In this document: piece after piece, positions 42,000 through 55,600 of the stretch
How positions within the stretch are numbered: position 1 is the stretch's first letter
Layout of the letters: every line of letters begins with the position of its first letter
Assembly: GCA_029948255.1 (NCBI GenBank)
Contig: JALIZF010001939.1
Span: 124,001 to 188,000, forward strand
From: Telmatactis stephensoni
Taxonomy: Eukaryota; Cnidaria; Anthozoa; Actiniaria; Isophelliidae
Direction of reading: 5' to 3'
Length of the DNA: 64,000 nt
Program-made: the position numbers and the translations under genes
The notes under the pieces: generated by a model
Seen by the model: the letters and a program-made list of their open reading frames with translations, nothing else
What the model was told of the DNA's origin: nothing
The model's database searches: none

Positions 42000-42422
42000 C
42001 CCGGCGGGGGGGGGGACTCCGATCGTAAATGGACGGGGATGCTTGTCGTACCTATTAGGGGTCAAAATCTGCACTCCGGTACCTTTTAGGGTGTCTCAGA
42101 CTTCAGTGGACTACCAGAGACATAGTTGGTACCTTTTAGGGACTGTTTTGGGGTAAATAAACTACCTAAAATAAGCATGAAAGGGACGATTTGATGATCC
42201 GAATTGAATCTTCAAAGCACATTGATCACAAAGTGTTTCGTTACTTTAATTCTTTATTATTGTTTTTGAATTGGTACCTTTTAGGGATAGAAATGAATTG
42301 TTGCCACTCCCACTCAGGTACCTTTTAGGGGTCATTTTCAAAATTTCCGACGAGCATCCCCGTCCTCTTATATATGGGAGTCCCCCCGTCCCCCCCGTCC
42401 CCCCCCGTCCCCCCCCCCCGGG
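42000..42422. mobile_element. CCCCGGCGGGGG element with 8-bp target duplication
   Basis: G-rich left end and C-rich right end with inverted GGGGACTCC/GGAGTCCCC and GGACGGGGATGCTTGTCG/CGACGAGCATCCCCGTCC. Interior has five GGTACCTTTTAGGG units. Flanks GTAGATGC at 41992-41999 and 42423-42430 are identical. Confidence 0.7.
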
Positions 42423-42689
42423 GTAGATGCATAAAGCAGACTTCGTATGAGTTTGAAATGGACCGCGCCGTACCATGACCGTGTCAGTGCCGTAATGTCA
42501 ATAAAAACATTCGAAATCCCCGCCGTCTGTGCCGTTTTCACAGTAATATGAAATCTACTCTATTCTTCGTAAATATGCGAGTTATGCGGACTGTTTCACA
42601 TGGATATTTGTCTGTTTCCTATCGCTATATCAGTAAACACCGAGTTGAACTTTTTTTCTGAAAACGTTTGTATGGCGACTGACAACTTT

Positions 42690-42884
42690 AAACTTTCAGT
42701 TTTATTTTGGGATTTTCTGATCCGCCAATCATGTAAAGGGGGCGGAGCTTATGCAAATTCCCTTGATCCGACGTCGATCCACGTTTGCCATTCTCTTTAA
42801 GGTCCCTTGAGTGCATTTGCATAATCTCCGCCCCCTTCACATGATTGGCGGATCAGAAAAACCCAAAATCCAACGGAAAGTTTG
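42690..42884. mobile_element. MITE GGCGGATCAGAAAA, copy 2
   Basis: The ends AACTTTCAGTTTTATTTTGG and CCAAAATCCAACGGAAAGTT are inverted, with inner TGATCCGCCAATCATGTAAA, GGCGGAGCTTATGCAAAT and their inverses. Close relative of 30055-30236. Confidence 0.7.
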
Positions 42885-43737
42885 AATTCGTTGATGGTCG
42901 GCATACAAGCGTTTTCGCAATAACTGCTTGAAGAGCAAATGAACTATATATAATTTGCTAACACATTGACATATAATGGTTATTTTTCCTTTATATATTT
43001 ATTGTTCCTGTTTGAAAAACAATTCTTGGATAAATAGCAATAAATTGAATGGATCTTAAATGAAATAAAGCATTAATAAGGGAGGTAAACTACTTTTTAT
43101 AAAATACATAAAATAAATAAAATAAATAAATAGATGTTCCTAAGACGTTCAGATTTGGTCGCCTGGTACTATAAATTTCATTCTTTTTAAGGTATTATTG
43201 AGCATCGATGCAGATCCAGTGAATTCGCTGTCGTCGTTGATGTGTCCAGTTGCCTGTGCCCCGTGTAGCTGTGGTTTCTGACCCTCAGCAATTATTATTT
43301 GCATTTAAGGTGAACTTATTCCCATTTTCATGCATTATTAATTGATTTTAAATGAACTGAAGTTTTGTAAATCACATATTTTTGCATTCTTTTTAAATCT
43401 AAAAGGAGCTTTTTGGTAGTATATCAATTGACCGTTTTCACAAGTCTTGATCGGACGAACAAAAAATCGTCGAAGTGACGTACTTTAAGACGTAAATGTC
43501 GTCTGCCGATTTTGTACGTCTATTTGATCGTCTGCTGAAACGATTTTTCTGTCGTCTTTTTCCCTTTGGACGGACAATCGTCTGAAACGACTTAAATTCA
43601 CACTAGTCGTACAAATTGTCGTACAAATACTCAAAGGAGAATGGCACTAAACAGGAAGTGATGGTTTCAGGTTTCGTCTTTTCGTCTGACCGGACAAATC
43701 GTCTAAAAACGTCTTAAAGTCATACCCGAGTCAAACA

Positions 43738-43938
43738 AATAGACCTAATCCACGTGTCACAATGTTTTCCCAATTCATGCATGACAAACCTCTAGAGGAT
43801 TTATATTCTTTTGTTTTTACTCATCAAAAATTACAACGATAATCCGACCAGTTCAAAACAAAAGCTAATCATTCCCCTAGAGGTTTGTCACGTTGAATTT
43901 GGGAAACACTGCATGTTACACGGTGAATTAGGTCTATT
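43738..43938. mobile_element. Foldback element AATAGACCTAATCCACGTG
   Basis: AATAGACCTAAT and ATTAGGTCTATT ends, with inner ATGACAAACCTCTAGAGG and CCTCTAGAGGTTTGTCACG. It is inserted in a larger region with GTCGTCTGAAACGAC-type motifs (about 43430-44210), itself probably a decayed element. Confidence 0.65.
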
Positions 43939-46900
43939 GCCGTACAAAGGAGAATGGCACTGCAGCAGGGAGTAGGCCTAGACTCCTTGGTCCTTACCCT
44001 GCGAATGGCAATATTAGGCAATCAAATGAATTAAAAAAAAAGGAAAAAAAGAAAAGGGGGCATAAACTTAGGCAATATAGGGCGACATAAAGAATTATTG
44101 GGCTGCGATCTTAGGCAATATAAGGCGATATTAGGCAACTAAGTGAATAAAAATGATAGAGTGAGGAAGTCAAAACATCAGATGATCGACTTGTCCGTTG
44201 GGACGATTTCTTTGTCTTTTAGTGTGAAACAACCATTAACGCACCCGCACATACAAACACGCTATCAAATATGGTACAAGTGATAAGTGACTGGAATCAA
44301 TCATGTTTAAAACTATCCAGATTTTACAGATCTCAACTTAGTAGCTAAAGACATGTCCGACTAAGTAGGAATCTTAAAACAAAAACTGTTTTCAGTGTCT
44401 GTCCCTCTCGAAAACAATAGTATCTCAGTTCTGTTTTTACAGCTTCCTTTGCATTTCAGTTGAAGCAAACGTCATTATACCCTATTGATAAATGTCAGTA
44501 ATATTTCTATATAAATCTATTTCACAACCTTTTGAAAAAGTTGACCGCTGACGATCCCCCCCCGAACATACATATTTCTCAAACTCATTAATAATTCATC
44601 ACTCGATGCACCAATTGGATGCTTGTTTTGGGGTCACGTGCATACCGTTGGATAGCTCATCCAACACTGATGCAAATTGTTTCCAAACCCAATTGGTTAG
44701 AATATCTGAACACATGGATTATAGGAACTAATTTACATACATACATCCGTCTCTACTCACTAACGTTTGTTCCCGAGTACCTTGAATATTAACTTTAGTC
44801 AGTAGAGAGTCACTTAGAATACTGACTTTTAAAAAAGTAGACAAACTTTAATTTTTAAAGAGTTAAAAAACTTCTGAAAGATTTTTGCAATTTAATCGAG
44901 AATCCCACCCGGCCCTGACCCACAACCTAGCCAGTTCATTGATCCTGACTCAAGAACTTTTCAGAAGTTATATTATTGGTTTGCCATTGGTTATACGTCA
45001 ATTATTGATCATGATCTATTATAAACGATTGAGAAACCATTTCTTAAACTCGCACTTTGTGTTGAATCAGAGCTTCCAAACACCTCGCATCAATAAAAGT
45101 ATTCGGCCTGGTGCCGTTTCATCAGCTTCTCGGTATTTGGAAACTCTGATCCAACACTCTGATCCAACTAAGAGTGAAAAAACACTAGATCAGACACAAA
45201 AACTAAGATAGAATTAAATTGCTAAACTAGTGCAAGCGTTTGTATTATCATTGATTGGCTGATGGAGGAGTTTCTGCACATGTTACACTGCGCATGCGCA
45301 AACTGAGAAAATTCGATTGATTCTACAGTAATTTATCCTATATGATAATATGTATGTTAATATTTTAGAAACGTTATTCTTTTCATTTTAAATCTATGTC
45401 GACTGATTCCTTTTTTCAAAAGCACACAAAGCATGACTGTTGATAAAAATGAATGAAGACCAAAACAAATTTACGGCGGCCAATTTAGCTATAGATTAGC
45501 TAGGTTAGAAACAATTTGAAACATTGTTTTTCTTCTTTCATTTATTCTGAGAGCAACGTCTGTTTGCAAACTAGTACGCCTCTGAAAACATACGACAAAT
45601 ATCGAATACAAGTCCAATTGTTTAATTTGGTACCAAGATTAAACAAGAGCAGCTTTCACAGTCCAGTTTTTTCAAGTGACTGAAAATGTCCGCCCAACTC
45701 AATGTATCGGCCGAATGTATCTAGAAAGTCCTGATCAGTGCTTCCATTTCTTGATAATATCTTAACGCATTATACAAAGATAATTCACAAAAAATTAAAG
45801 TACTTGAATTAGCTATTTTTTAAGAACTTCATCTTCGTTCGTAAATTTAAACTTACCTTTATCAACTGATGTCCATTTTAATAATTTCTTACTTTTATAT
45901 AGTTTCTTTCTTCGACAACAAAAATATGAACATGCTCCAAAACGTAAATTTCCCTCGTTCTTCTATGCTTTATTTTTACGAGATCAGGACATGAAAGATC
46001 AAAAGAACATGGTCGCTTACTGGTGGTGCATGTAGCATAAAGCCGAAGATGCACAGAGTAGTTACAAAAAATCGGAGACACACTGCGAATAACTAAACTG
46101 AACTTATGAAAATGTTCTGTATAACCTTTGAAAGACCTTAAAAAATTCCAAAATAGTATATTGCTTAAAGAAAAGTAATTAAAGAAAGGAGAAGAACTTT
46201 AATTTCAACTTGCAAGCCGCATATAAAAATATAAACAATCTTTGACTGGTATTTATGGATATCGGAAAAATCGAGCAAACTCTCCATCATTTTTTCGGTC
46301 TATAATTCTGTTTTAATTTGCGTTTGATCATACACTTTTCTGTCACTAATATACTTAATTTTGATTAATCATAAGTGCATTTTAAATCATCTACAAGGTA
46401 ATCAACTATGGCAATGTTATTTGACCGAAATCGAAATCAAAAGGCAAGTAGATTCTTTGTAACTTCCTATATATTATAATATAAAAAGGCTGAAGAATAT
46501 GTTATAAGATTTTAGGCAAGATTTCATTTTTATACCCTGTAGATACTCTGTAGACATCAAAAATATTTCAAAAGTAGAAGAATAAATATCCATTAAAGAA
46601 CTTGCGTTAAAAGTATTATATTTTGAGTGCTTTAGAATATTTACTTTTTTATTAGTGGCTCAGATTTTGATTGAAAAATTACTATGCGAAAATTATTTCG
46701 ACGTTTTTAATTTTCAATGTCAAATACCTTAGAAGGTTTTATATGTAGCACCCATCAACGGAATGTATTCATTTGAAGGGCGCTGGTTGTTATTACATGG
46801 ATAAACCAACCCAAATTTCATGGAATTTCCTTTACCAGTTCTAGAACAAGTGATCAAGACCAATTTCATATCGATCAAAATCAATGAATTTCACAAAATT

Positions 46901-49900
46901 GAAAGCTTTTAAGAAATTTGACAAGAAAGCTATTACAATGTGATTTCATGTGATGTGTACCTTTTAAAATAATAAAAAATATAATTAACTGGCTTCTTAC
47001 CGGAGAACATTATTTCAGCCACTTCACAACTTTCTCCCTCACGCCCCTGTTGCCAAGACAATTTTAGTCATTAATGTTTTCCAAGATGAAGTCCTGCTTA
47101 AAGTTTCTGATTGAAGTAACGAGGGTCTTCACTATGGTTTATTGGCCTTGTTAGCTACTACGCGTCAGTGAGCGTCTTGAAAGACCCGATATCCGGGACA
47201 TTTAATATTAATAGGTTTCTTCTCAAATTTGCTAAACTGGTGGCCAAACACAAAGAGTTTTCTCGTCCATCCTGGTTACGCTACAGCAACTTTCAAAAAA
47301 TATTTTCAATATCTTTAACCAAGGAATGAGATTAAGAAATAACTACAGTTCTTTTATTCGAAGCTGTAGGAACACTGTATTTTCATTTGTGATTCCTAGG
47401 GGGGCAGAATTAAGTTGGAAACAAGAAAGATCTGGGTTTATTACCAGTTGTCCACCTGTGTAGAGTTTTATAGAGTGAAACACAGGAATCCCTAATGGAC
47501 GAATTAGCGCAAGAGAATATTAGCGATTCTTGTTCTGTCAAAATACTTGTCCTATAACTCTAAATAACTCGAGCGGTTAAACAAAAAATAAGCATGTGTT
47601 CTTCAGTAGTGAGTGCAAATAGTTGCGAGATCCTGGGGGGCAGTGTAAAGTGTCTTGACTCCATAATCGATTAGTCTCTTTCCCATTTATTCCGATATCT
47701 TTATCAAGAAGTACACACCTTTGCAGAGAAAGTCAAACTATGCACTGACTTGCTAGTAAAGAGAATTCAGTTCAGACCCTTGCAGGGAGTTCACAGTTAT
47801 AGGTTTTTATGGGTTTTGGAGCAAAGGTCTACCAAGGTCTTCGGGTTTGTTTAAGTACCTATACACATTCAATGGCTCAAGTAACCAAGCTTTTAACTTC
47901 ATCGCTTTCAAGGCACGATTCAAAACTAGGTCTATTTAGTCGAATCTATTCACTGGAAAAACTAATATTTTTCTGGACGCTCGATGTAGTCCAGAAAGCT
48001 ATAAATAGAACGGTTTTCTCGGGTAGTCGTGAGAAAAAAAATTAAAAATCAAAAGGGTGGTCCGGGTGGTTATTTCTTGTGGCGCACGAGAAGGTATGGA
48101 AACAATAGCTATTGTTTTGGAAGACGCTTGATTGGCTGTTGAATAAGGGCCGTGCGGATCAAAACTAAACAGCCCCAAAGGTATTATCTGGGAATATAAT
48201 AATATAACGATGAGTAAAACTAAACGTCTAATGAAGTTGGCCATCACGATAGATTTTGGGGGGATTTTAGGGAATGTCTTTGACGTAGCTTCTTGTGTTT
48301 AGAGAGGTTTTCCAGTGCATGGAACCCAGCGAAGCACGACAGTGAAGGCATGCATAGATTGTGAATAAACGCGACACATATTTCGAAGCTGATGTGGCGA
48401 AGCGCGCAAAAATATCACAATCAAAGTACATAATTTTATGAGTAGTCACTGAACAAAGCAACCAACAACAGAATATCCTAACCATTCCCCTCATTTCAAT
48501 ATTATATAATGTATTTTTTTCGTGCTTCAAATTATGAATGTGTTTCCAAAGAGATGGGAAGTGGATGAGAATTTGTAATAATAAAAGAGGTTATGAGATT
48601 CGTTCGAATTCACTCATGAAAAATTAGGTCTTGAAATTTAATTTGACACCATGTTCCAATAAAGTTCATACATTTTCAGATTGGTTAAACTCTGATGTAC
48701 CATATTGCATCTTAAAAATGAAGTGTAGAGAGTTGTTATATCTGGATTTTTGTGTGCAATTTCAAACGGACCTTACAGATTGATATCTTTGCAATGACAA
48801 TGTCCATAAGAACTGCAAAGATGTAGCAAGTCAGCCTCTGATTTACTTTTTATATCAGGTTTTATGTGCCGCATTGACTATAGCTAGGAAACGTTAATTC
48901 ACGCACCGCCGAAACGGTTTCACGCCATGCTGTTCACAAGGCCTCTATCCATTCACTGTGTGAGCAGTTTATTTGCTATGCACAGAGTTTTCAAACACTT
49001 CTAGTATATTGCTTGCTGAAGAAAGCTATGTAGGCCTCATTACATTCCAGGACCAATCATCCAATTTTTTTCGCCCGCATGCCTAGAAACAACTCTAGAA
49101 ACGCAGAAATTGCAATTCCTTTTGTTACCAACTTCCTCAAAAACACATTTAATTTAACGACACTTTGCGACTCGTCAATATATATTTAATTCCTACTTAA
49201 TGGCGAAAATATTTTGACCTACTGAAAGCATGGCAACGAACTTGGCCGGGATGGATTTGTTTTCTTGATCATTTGATCTTTTGATCTTTGTCCTGTATCT
49301 TTTCTTTTGTTCTCTACAAAATTGACCTGTTGTTGGTGTTGAGGGTGTCATATGAACTGGTCACATTTCATGCTTGAGTACCTTGATCTCAACGCTCTAC
49401 TGAATGACATAAAATTTGACACACCATGCTATTTTTGACTATCGGATAGAAACATAGACCAAATAACTATATCGATGATGGGCAATGAAGTGAAATGCAA
49501 TGAAAATGATGTAACGGGAGAAGGGCATGTTACGTTAGCCATAGAGATCGGTATTACCTGTTTTCAAAACTGTATAAAAAGATGCTATGTAGTATACCAA
49601 AAGTTTCGATGAAAACATTTAACATTTAACATATTGGCCAATACTGAGTTGTTAAATATAAAAACTCCGAAAACAGGTGATTCGTAAAAGGATAACTTTA
49701 CAGTAGAAAACTAAGAAGCGTTAATGGGTGTACCACCACGCATCATTTACTATACTGTTCGTCTTATTCCGCGTAGTTTTCTCAGCCTTTTGAAAACGCC
49801 GCCCGCGCATATTTCTTTCTCAAACTCATATCTTCTATTTTCGACTCATTCTTCATCCCTACTTTAGAAACATAAAGAGTTTGGGACCTTTTGCCACACG

Positions 49901-50379
49901 TTCTTCTACCCAAAACATCGACGCTTCGAATCTTTCCTTTCTCTTTGTTGATATAGCTACCCTCTCTATTGACTGATTCCCTTCACTATTTGTATTATTT
50001 GGGACTAAACGTCCCCTCGCCTTTCTTTCATGATGCACTTTCGCCGCCCGCGCCACTTTTTTCCTCGACATTACATCTTTTATCTTCGACTCATTCTCCA
50101 TTGCCTAATTTAGAAAGGAGTTTGGGACTGGGGCGACGCAAAGATCGAGATTGTTATTAGGGATGGAATCTTGTTGAATACCGTATTTTATTTAGTAGTA
50201 GCAGCAGCATCGTATTCGCTTTGGTTCCTTTAAGAAGACGTTGAAATATTCATCATTGGAAGGGACAGCCGTCCCAAGTAACGATCTTAAAAGACTTCTA
50301 CGTTCCCAGTTTGCCCCAGTCCCAAACTCGTTTCTGAAGTGGGAAATGTTTGGACTCCTCTCACGCGACTTTCTTTGCT

Positions 50380-50665
50380 CGCTCCATTCCCTCGCTTCTT
50401 TTTCCTCGGCTCATTTTCCTCGTGACTTCCTTTACTCGTCTTATTCTCCTCGCGACTTTCTTTCCTCGGCTTATTCCTCTCGCGATCTTTACTAGGCTTA
50501 TTCCCCTCACGGCTTATCTTTCTCGACCTATTCCCTCACGGCTTATCCATCTCGACCTATTCCCCTCACGACTTGTCTCTCTCGACCTATTCCCCTCACA
50601 ACTTACATTTCTCGACTTATTCCCCTCACGGTTTATCCATCTCGAACTATTCCCCTCGCGACCTT
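50380..50665. repeat. Minisatellite, 30-35 bp unit
   Basis: Repeats of the type CTCGACCTATTCCCCTCACG with TTTATCTTTCT spacers, at least eight units, earlier ones more diverged (CTCGGCTTATTCCTCTCGCG). The open frames through it are by-products. Confidence 0.7.
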
Positions 50666-50933
50666 CCTTGGTCTAGTCATGCTCCACAATATTCTTCCCT
50701 TCGATTTGTTTTGGTACTCAGTAATTCGTTTCCAAGATCACTGCATGTAACCACACCATCACAGATCTATGGATACTTTAATAAGACTAACAGCCTTATT
50801 TTTGTGCATCTTCGTTAATGAACTTGCTTTTATACCTTTGCGGGAGTTTTCATCAATATAATAACTCGTACAGTGAAAGTGAACTAGTGAGCTGAGAGTT
50901 GTATGTATAGAATATTAGAATGTATAGTGGTAG

Positions 50934-51275
50934 CAGGGGCGTAGTGAGGCCCGAGCAAAGGGGGAGGGGGGGCAGTCAATGGAAAGGTTAAACTTCAAGG
51001 TCCAATTCCCGCCAAAATATGCTAATTTCCTAATTTCCCCAGAGGAAGAACCTTTTGGAACTAAAGCACGTGGGAATTTGTCAAGCATTGAGAAACAAAA
51101 ACAAACTTCGTCCAAGTGCGGAGTATACTTGAGATAACATTTGAATATTGTGAATTAAATTTCATTGACATCCTTCAAATGAAGGCTACATTGATCATCC
51201 TTGAGATGAAGGCTCAAGTCCAAAATTTTAGGGGAGGGGGGCAATCGTCCCCCGGCTCCCTCCTCGCTACACCAC
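50934..51275. mobile_element. Element CAGGGGCGTAGTGAGG
   Basis: CAGGGGCGTAGTGAGGCCCG at the left; CTCCTCGCTACACCACTG at the right is its approximate inverse, next to GGGGGGCA/CAATCGTCCCCC. The TIRs are short and imperfect. Confidence 0.5.
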
Positions 51276-52679
51276 TGAGTGGTAGTGTGTGTGTGAGAGT
51301 ACAGTGTCCCCCAATTAGTGCGCAAGCGCTAGAAGACATTGGACACTTAAAGAAACAGTTATTTATTCCCCATGCCCCTTTACCCCACAAGCGTGTCTCA
51401 GTTGTTATTATGAGGGCTAAAGGGTTAGAAGCATTTACTTCATTCCTCGTGCAACTTTAAATTTTCGCCCATATTGAGGGCATATTGAATAGAGTTCTTT
51501 CTCCTTAGGAAATGTTATCATTATAAAGGTAGTGATTCGCAAAATGCTATAGGGGCGTTCCCTTACAGTCCATAGTAACCATTATAAGTCCTGCCGGCTC
51601 TGAGCTGAGGTATTTTGATTAATGTATTTCAATAAAAACTTCTTCTTAGAAACTGTATGTAAACAGTTTTAGTCGGTTGGTTTATTACTTGAATAATTGG
51701 GCGTGTAATAGTGACAAGCCGCGCTAGAATAAAGCTATCATAACATATGGCTTTAAAGCTGACGTCTTTCGCGCAACGTTGTTAAACGTAAAAGTTTATG
51801 CCGTGGAACATGCAAAATAAAACGATTTTGGCGCAATTTTGGCTTAGACAACGCATTTTGATTTTTTCGGTTTGTAGTAAAACAACTTGCAACACAATTT
51901 TGCGAATTTTATCGAGCGTTGCGCAAAAAATCGTTGCTGCAAATCGTTTCCTGAGAAACTGATCAAAATCAGACAGTTTTGATTGATGTTCATAGAAATA
52001 TCAAGATCACTCTACGGAAATTAATAACACTAAATTGAAATGTAAACAGTTTCTATTCATCACGTATATATGTCAGGTCTGTCGAATAGCACAGATATCA
52101 GAAAGAATACATGAATTAACGCTCATCTGAGCTGTGCAAAACGAGAATAATAACACTATTAGAAGTAATAACTCATATCTTTGGTGATGACTGAAGTTTT
52201 CCTGGTTTTATAAAAATGCGTTTTGATTCAGCTAGTCTCACGAACATGACAGAAGTTCTTTAAGATATTTTGTAATCAAGATTTCTGATTGGTCCATAGT
52301 TGGTACCTGTTTACATAACAAAATACCGTCTTCACAAATTCTTCACCCATGACTTTACTATTGATCAACCGTGACGTCTGATACACGATCAACACCGTTT
52401 GTACCAAGCTTCTCAGCAACTTGTCACGTGATAAAATCCAAAGTTCTGATTGGCACACAAATGGACTCCCTATGATGTAATTTTCCCCATTGTTCCTCAC
52501 TGGATTTGAAAGGACATTATTTACCGAAGAAAAATAATACCATTTTCTGTTTAAAATGTTTTTAATATAACGTATTCAATCGAAAGGACATCCTGGTGTT
52601 TTTGAAGTTGTTTCAAGGAAACTGTGGAGCACGAAGGATTGAAAAATGGAGGTGTGACGACATAGTTAACAACATCAAA

Positions 52680-55600
52680 ATGATTCTTGGGATGGTACTG
52701 GTGATTTCTGGCGTTTTTGTAGGAGGTACGGTCCATCGTAAAATAGAATCAAATCTTTATTTGTAATAATATCAGGTTTATAATTGGATTTTTCTTATTC
52801 AATACACAAACTTTAGCATCTCCCCTTGATAATCTCCAAACTTGTAAAAACACAAAAGTTGAAGAGAATGTCACCCTACGAGGAGGACTTAGTGCAGGGA
52901 CGTTTAAAAAGCTTGCAAAAGTTACTAGTATGGCGTCGTGTGTTGAACTCTGCTGTAAAAATCCTACATGTGATGTAGCCTTTCTCTCGGGCTTGAAATG
53001 CTACGGGGTGGAGTGTGTAAGTGACGATGAATGCGAATCAACTGCTACAGATACTTCGGAAACGAAAGTTCTAATAGCGCACGTAAGGACCGGTAAAAAG
53101 AAAGGTTAGTTCACTGAGAAAAGAAAAAAGAAAAATCGCTGGCAGATTTTAATTTCAAAAGTACCGTAAATTTTTTTTTGGAGTTTTAAGGAAAGTAATA
53201 CACTGAATTTGAAAGCCGTAAAGACATAGTCTTCATAGTAACAATTTTTCGTTGATGTTATATAGTGTGATATTTAGCTGGTAAGTTTTCTTTAATTTTA
53301 AAAAAGCACGTGGCGTTTGCAAAAACAATTTGAGAGGTTTCAAGGATGAAAAGCATACTGCAGTGATATTTTTAAGTGCTTGAGTATTTCTACGCCAAAG
53401 TAGCGGTTTTTTTGTAAGAAGGGATTTTTCGGTCTGTGAAGCCTTCAACGGAGCGAGAAACGATTTGAGTAACTCAGAAAGAAGGTATAAATGATTCATG
53501 ACAGGAAAACCTGTCGTAGTGAAGTCAAGCGAAGTACTTTGAACAACCCTGGCAGGTTATTCGTTGTGTTTCCATGGAAACTGACCTTGTGGAGAAATAC
53601 TATACTCTCCTAGGTACACCTAGATATAATAAGATCAAAGAAGGTCTTACTGTTAGAAGTGAATAAATGAATTTGTGACTTGCAATGAGTAAAATTATGC
53701 TCATGAATGGAATATTTGAATTCAGAACTAGTACATGCTTTCAAAGAACATCTCATGGGTCACTATAATAGCATTGGTATTTTAGTTCTTGACTCTTTCT
53801 CCAGTAGAATACTCTCAAAATAACCTCGAAAAATAATGCTCGTAGTTAGTGTTTTCACTAAAAGCTAATATCCTAATAACACCATGTTGCAGCACATATA
53901 TTTTGCATTGCCATTATTGATTTTGTAAATTGCCTTGGAGAGGCCAGTTTCGTTCGCTCACCAGCTTATTCTTCTCTTCTCCGTTACTTCTCTACGATAA
54001 GTCTGCCAGCGAGTTTTCAATAAGAAACTCGATTATTCAAGTCCCACTAGAAACAATTACCATTCACAGTTTTGATTGATTCCTTTCTCAGTTCTGGGTA
54101 TACGTAAAAGATAGAATTTCAATGATGAGTTTTTATAAAGCAAATTGATCATTATCCAAAAATGAATTGACGAGGGGCTTAAATGATCGAGATTTAATAG
54201 ATTAGCTGTAATTACATCTTGATTTGTGTGAATTCTTCTATTTATTCTCCCCTGATGCTAAATTCATAGTTAATAATAACTAATCTAGAATGTAAGGTCA
54301 TGTAACAAAATTGTAACGAAGTAATCATAAAATGTTAAACATTGATTAGCTGAATTAATAATACATCGTATTCGATCATCGATCAATAAAAAGCTGATCG
54401 AGCGAACGAAACTGGAGTTCACCAATTAAAAAAAACATTATAAATTTGGAATATTTCTTATTTGATAACATATTTCCAATAGTATTCTTTATGCTTTAAT
54501 GATAATTTCCTTATTTGGGTCAAACGCTTCCATATTTGGTATGACGAAGGAAAATCAATAACTACTACTCATAATTCTACAGGAAACAAGTCCTTTGCGC
54601 TTGCTGGTATTCCTAAACATAACACCATGGCAAGTAAACCATTAATTGGAAATCCAGTGGCTCCTAAACCAGTAGCTTCCAAACCAGTGGCTGGAATTCA
54701 TGCTTCCGGTACAGGACCACTGAGCTCTCAAACAGCTGTGGGCAAGTCCAAGCCGGCAGCATCAATACCTGTAAATATTAACCCTGGTATGGCAGGCCAG
54801 TGCAAACCAGGCATAGAACATAAAGAAGTCACCCTAAAAGGTGGAATTAACGCAGGCACCTACAAGGACGTTGGGCCTGTTGCATCCATGGACGATTGCT
54901 CCAAGAAATGTTGTAGTTATGCACCATGTGATTTAGCATTTATGTTGCAAGGACGTTGTTACCTTGTGGGGTGTACTGACGGGAAAAATTGTCAGTTGCA
55001 AAAAGCTAAGGCATCTCCGTATCATCCTTCAGTTATGTATGTGTCGCGCTGGAACAATGAAGGAGTGAAACACACTAGTAAGTAATCGTTTGCATTTATG
55101 AATATTCTTGTTACTAATCGGCCAGGCATTTGGCCTGCACGAGTCTAAAAATACATACACACCGTATTTTCTCCCTGTCGCAAATCTGCAGTTGCAACAA
55201 CAACTTTGTGGTGTTACATGGTTGCTTCAATAATGTTTGTAACTTCAGGAGTCAGTCTTGTTTCTGTTAGTCTACGTGCATGGCATCTCTACAAATTGGG
55301 ACTGGTTACTGCAAGAGTTCCCGTAGGACGGGACGGCTCAGTGAAGGGTTTAGTAAATGTTATTGCAGCGTATATATTTTGCACCTTTACGTTATATTGA
55401 CATGGAGACTGGAATAATTTCGTTCTGGGATTTCAGGAGACAGGGATAGAAACGCCTCACCCGAATTACCGAAATCACTACACTGCAAAAACGCGCGAGT
55501 AAATTTACTCAAAAACTTGAGTAAATCGGTGCATCAACAGTAACTCACTTAGCCGAGTAAACTTGCTCAATTATTCGAGTAACTGAGTACCCTTTACTCA

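Larger units (their letters stand above)
33003..52679. other. Gene-poor 19.7-kb region upstream of Pax and of the MANSC-like gene
   Basis: No coding exon with convincing splice sites or domain was found. It should hold the promoters of two divergently oriented genes. Contents recognised: MITEs (33480-33620, 34577-34905, 36087-36450, 39340-39780, 40710-41150, 41805-41960, 42000-42884, 43430-44210), a degenerate long repeat (35900-37150), CT-rich tracts near 38440-38570 and a minisatellite at 50380-50665. A minus-strand frame at 48247 begins with a signal-like MANFIRRLVLLIVILLYS but has no usable donor. Confidence 0.55.

Noticed and set aside
47999..48247. Minus-strand frame with a signal-like N-terminus
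   Set aside because: The N-terminus looks like a signal peptide, but there is no donor after it, no second exon and no domain. Kept only as a note.
50350..50818. 108- and 81-residue frames
   Set aside because: They read through the minisatellite at 50380-50665; the apparent protein repeats follow the DNA unit.
55206..55400. Hydrophobic 64-residue frame in the MANSC-like gene
   Set aside because: Lies in an intron, lacks the module cysteines, and phase-1 exons join across it.
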